NCBI GenBank assembly: GCA_004297335.1 | Contig: SCUD01000152.1 | Span: forward strand, 1-32,058 | Length of the DNA stretch: 32,058 nucleotides | Source of the DNA: Gammaproteobacteria bacterium | GTDB lineage: Bacteria > Pseudomonadota > Gammaproteobacteria > Steroidobacterales > Steroidobacteraceae | Reading direction: 5' to 3' | In this document: in pieces, positions 31,057-32,058 of the stretch | How positions within the stretch are numbered: position 1 is the stretch's first letter | Layout: every line of letters starts with the position of its first letter | Position numbers and translations under genes: made by a program | The notes under the pieces: model-generated | What the model was told of the DNA's origin: nothing | Seen by the model: the letters and a program-made list of their open reading frames with translations, nothing else | The model's database searches: none

Positions 31057-32058
31057 GTGTGCGATCAAGTCTCTTGGGAAACGCGAAATGCCTCCATGAG
31101 CTGCATGTGCAGGCGATGGCTGCGGCAGAGCGGGGTGATCGCGCTGGCCGTAGCGTCGCTGTCGCTGGTCCTCTCCGCCATAACGCCGGTAGCCGGCGCC
31201 GCTTTCGACCCCTATGACCTTGTGATCCTGAATGGCCGGGTGATGGATCCGGAATCAGGGCTGGATGCAGTGCGGAACGTGGGCATCAGCGACGGCAGGA
31301 TTCAAGTGATCTCGCCGGAGGGGTTGCAGGGAAGACAGACGATTGACGCTCGCGGGCTGGTCGTCGCTCCGGGATTCATCGATATGCATGAGCATGGGCA
31401 GGAACCGCGCAATTACCAGTTCCAGGCGCGCGACGGCGTTACCTCCTCACTGGAACTCGAGTTGGGCGCTGCGGATGTCGATGAATGGTACGCGCAGCGG
31501 GAAGGCAAGGCGCTGATCAACTTCGGCGTCGGCGTCGGCCACATACCGGTGCGGATGCGGGTGCTTGGTGATCCCGGTGATCCTTTTCCGAGCGGTGCCG
31601 CGCTGAGCGCGGCGGCGACGGACGAGCAGATCGCGCTGATGCGGGAACTGATCGAGCAGGGGCTGCAGCGCGGCGCGCTCGCCGTAGGGATGGGGATCAA
31701 CTACACGGCCGCGGCCTCGCACGGAGAAGTCGTCGAGATGTTCCGTGCGGCGGCCAGGTACCGGGCCGCCGTGCACGTACACCTTCGCTATGGCGGGATC
31801 CAAGAGCCGGCCACGGGGCTGGCGGGGCTGGAGGAAGTGATTGCAGCGGCCGCCTCGACCGGAGCCCCATTGCATGTGGTCCACATCACCAGCATGGGCG
31901 TACGGGATTCCGCGCAGCTGATTGCGATGGTGGAGGGCGCGCGCAGGAACGGCCTGGATGTGACCACGGAATGTTATCCGTATACGGCAGCGAGCACGGG
32001 ACTGGAGTCGGCGATCTTTGCTCCTGGCTGGCAGGAGCGACTGGGGATCACCTATTCG
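31057..32058 (+). CDS. Exported amidohydrolase, D-aminoacylase-like (3' partial)
   Basis: The frame runs off the right edge without a stop; 334 residues are visible. GTG at 31057 has AGGGG about six bases upstream; ATG at 31096 gives a shorter start but no ribosome site. A signal sequence (GVIALAVASLSLVLSAITPV) follows. The family pattern is DLVILNGRVMDPESG, VAPGFIDMHEHG with metal ligands His111 and His113, HVHLRYGG and HVVHITSMG. This is the amidohydrolase group with N-acyl-D-amino-acid deacylases; it cleaves an amide or related bond with a metal centre. The true substrate is not known. The neighbouring MarR box suggests joint control with the receptor operon. Confidence 0.82.
   Translation, partial: MCDQVSWETRNASMSCMCRRWLRQSGVIALAVASLSLVLSAITPVAGAAFDPYDLVILNGRVMDPESGLDAVRNVGISDGRIQVISPEGLQGRQTIDARGLVVAPGFIDMHEHGQEPRNYQFQARDGVTSSLELELGAADVDEWYAQREGKALINFGVGVGHIPVRMRVLGDPGDPFPSGAALSAAATDEQIALMRELIEQGLQRGALAVGMGINYTAAASHGEVVEMFRAAARYRAAVHVHLRYGGIQEPATGLAGLEEVIAAAASTGAPLHVVHITSMGVRDSAQLIAMVEGARRNGLDVTTECYPYTAASTGLESAIFAPGWQERLGITYS

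Overview
The window is about 32 kb of high-GC DNA (by eye roughly two thirds G+C) from a denitrifying or N2O-respiring proteobacterium. The evidence is a complete nitrous-oxide reductase cluster with a Tat-exported NosZ, an NnrS protein, a TonB-dependent receptor, and GTG/TTG starts with Shine-Dalgarno sequences. Gamma- or betaproteobacteria fit best. No rRNA or tRNA is visible to fix the lineage.

Layout. (1) Bases 1-7.7 kb, plus strand: the 3' part of nnrS, then a tightly coupled three-subunit molybdenum oxidoreductase resembling phenylacetyl-CoA:acceptor oxidoreductase PadBCD, then a fused ADP-forming acyl-CoA synthetase. (2) 7.7-10.6 kb: a scrap yard holding a broken hicAB module, a truncated IS1111-type insertion sequence, three 24-bp repeats resembling an IS21-type end, a lone methyltransferase and a nosL-like pseudogene. 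(3) 10.6-19.3 kb, minus strand: the nos operon in the order nosZ-nosR-nosD-nosF-nosY-nosL, followed by an HD-type phosphohydrolase; a divergent apbE/nosX-like flavin transferase starts at 19.4 kb. (4) 20.5-21.9 kb: an intact IS1111-group element sitting between the arms of a 24-bp inverted repeat. (5) 22.1-24.1 kb: a sphingosine-phosphate-lyase-like PLP enzyme and a TetR regulator, with a long palindrome over the promoter. (6) 24.2-24.6 kb: an intact HigA antitoxin behind a wrecked higB. (7) 24.7-32 kb: a minus-strand operon for a TonB receptor, a PQQ/heme dehydrogenase and an exported alpha/beta hydrolase, then on the plus strand a MarR regulator and an exported amidohydrolase cut by the window edge. 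Two near-identical MarR-type palindromes mark both promoter regions.

How the genes may work together. NosZRDFYL plus ApbE form a full N2O reduction system: the N2O reductase, its electron donor NosR, copper-site maturation proteins, and the flavin transferase expected to load FMN on NosR. The Pad-like complex and acyl-CoA synthetase suggest anaerobic oxidation of an aryl- or acyl-CoA with possible ATP recovery, which could feed electrons to denitrification (inference). The last region looks like a regulated uptake and oxidation set, all of whose enzymes carry export signals. No CRISPR array and no clearly unprecedented system is visible. The most promising leads are the two-box MarR regulon, the palindrome-nested IS1111 element and the Pad-like/ADP-forming synthetase operon.
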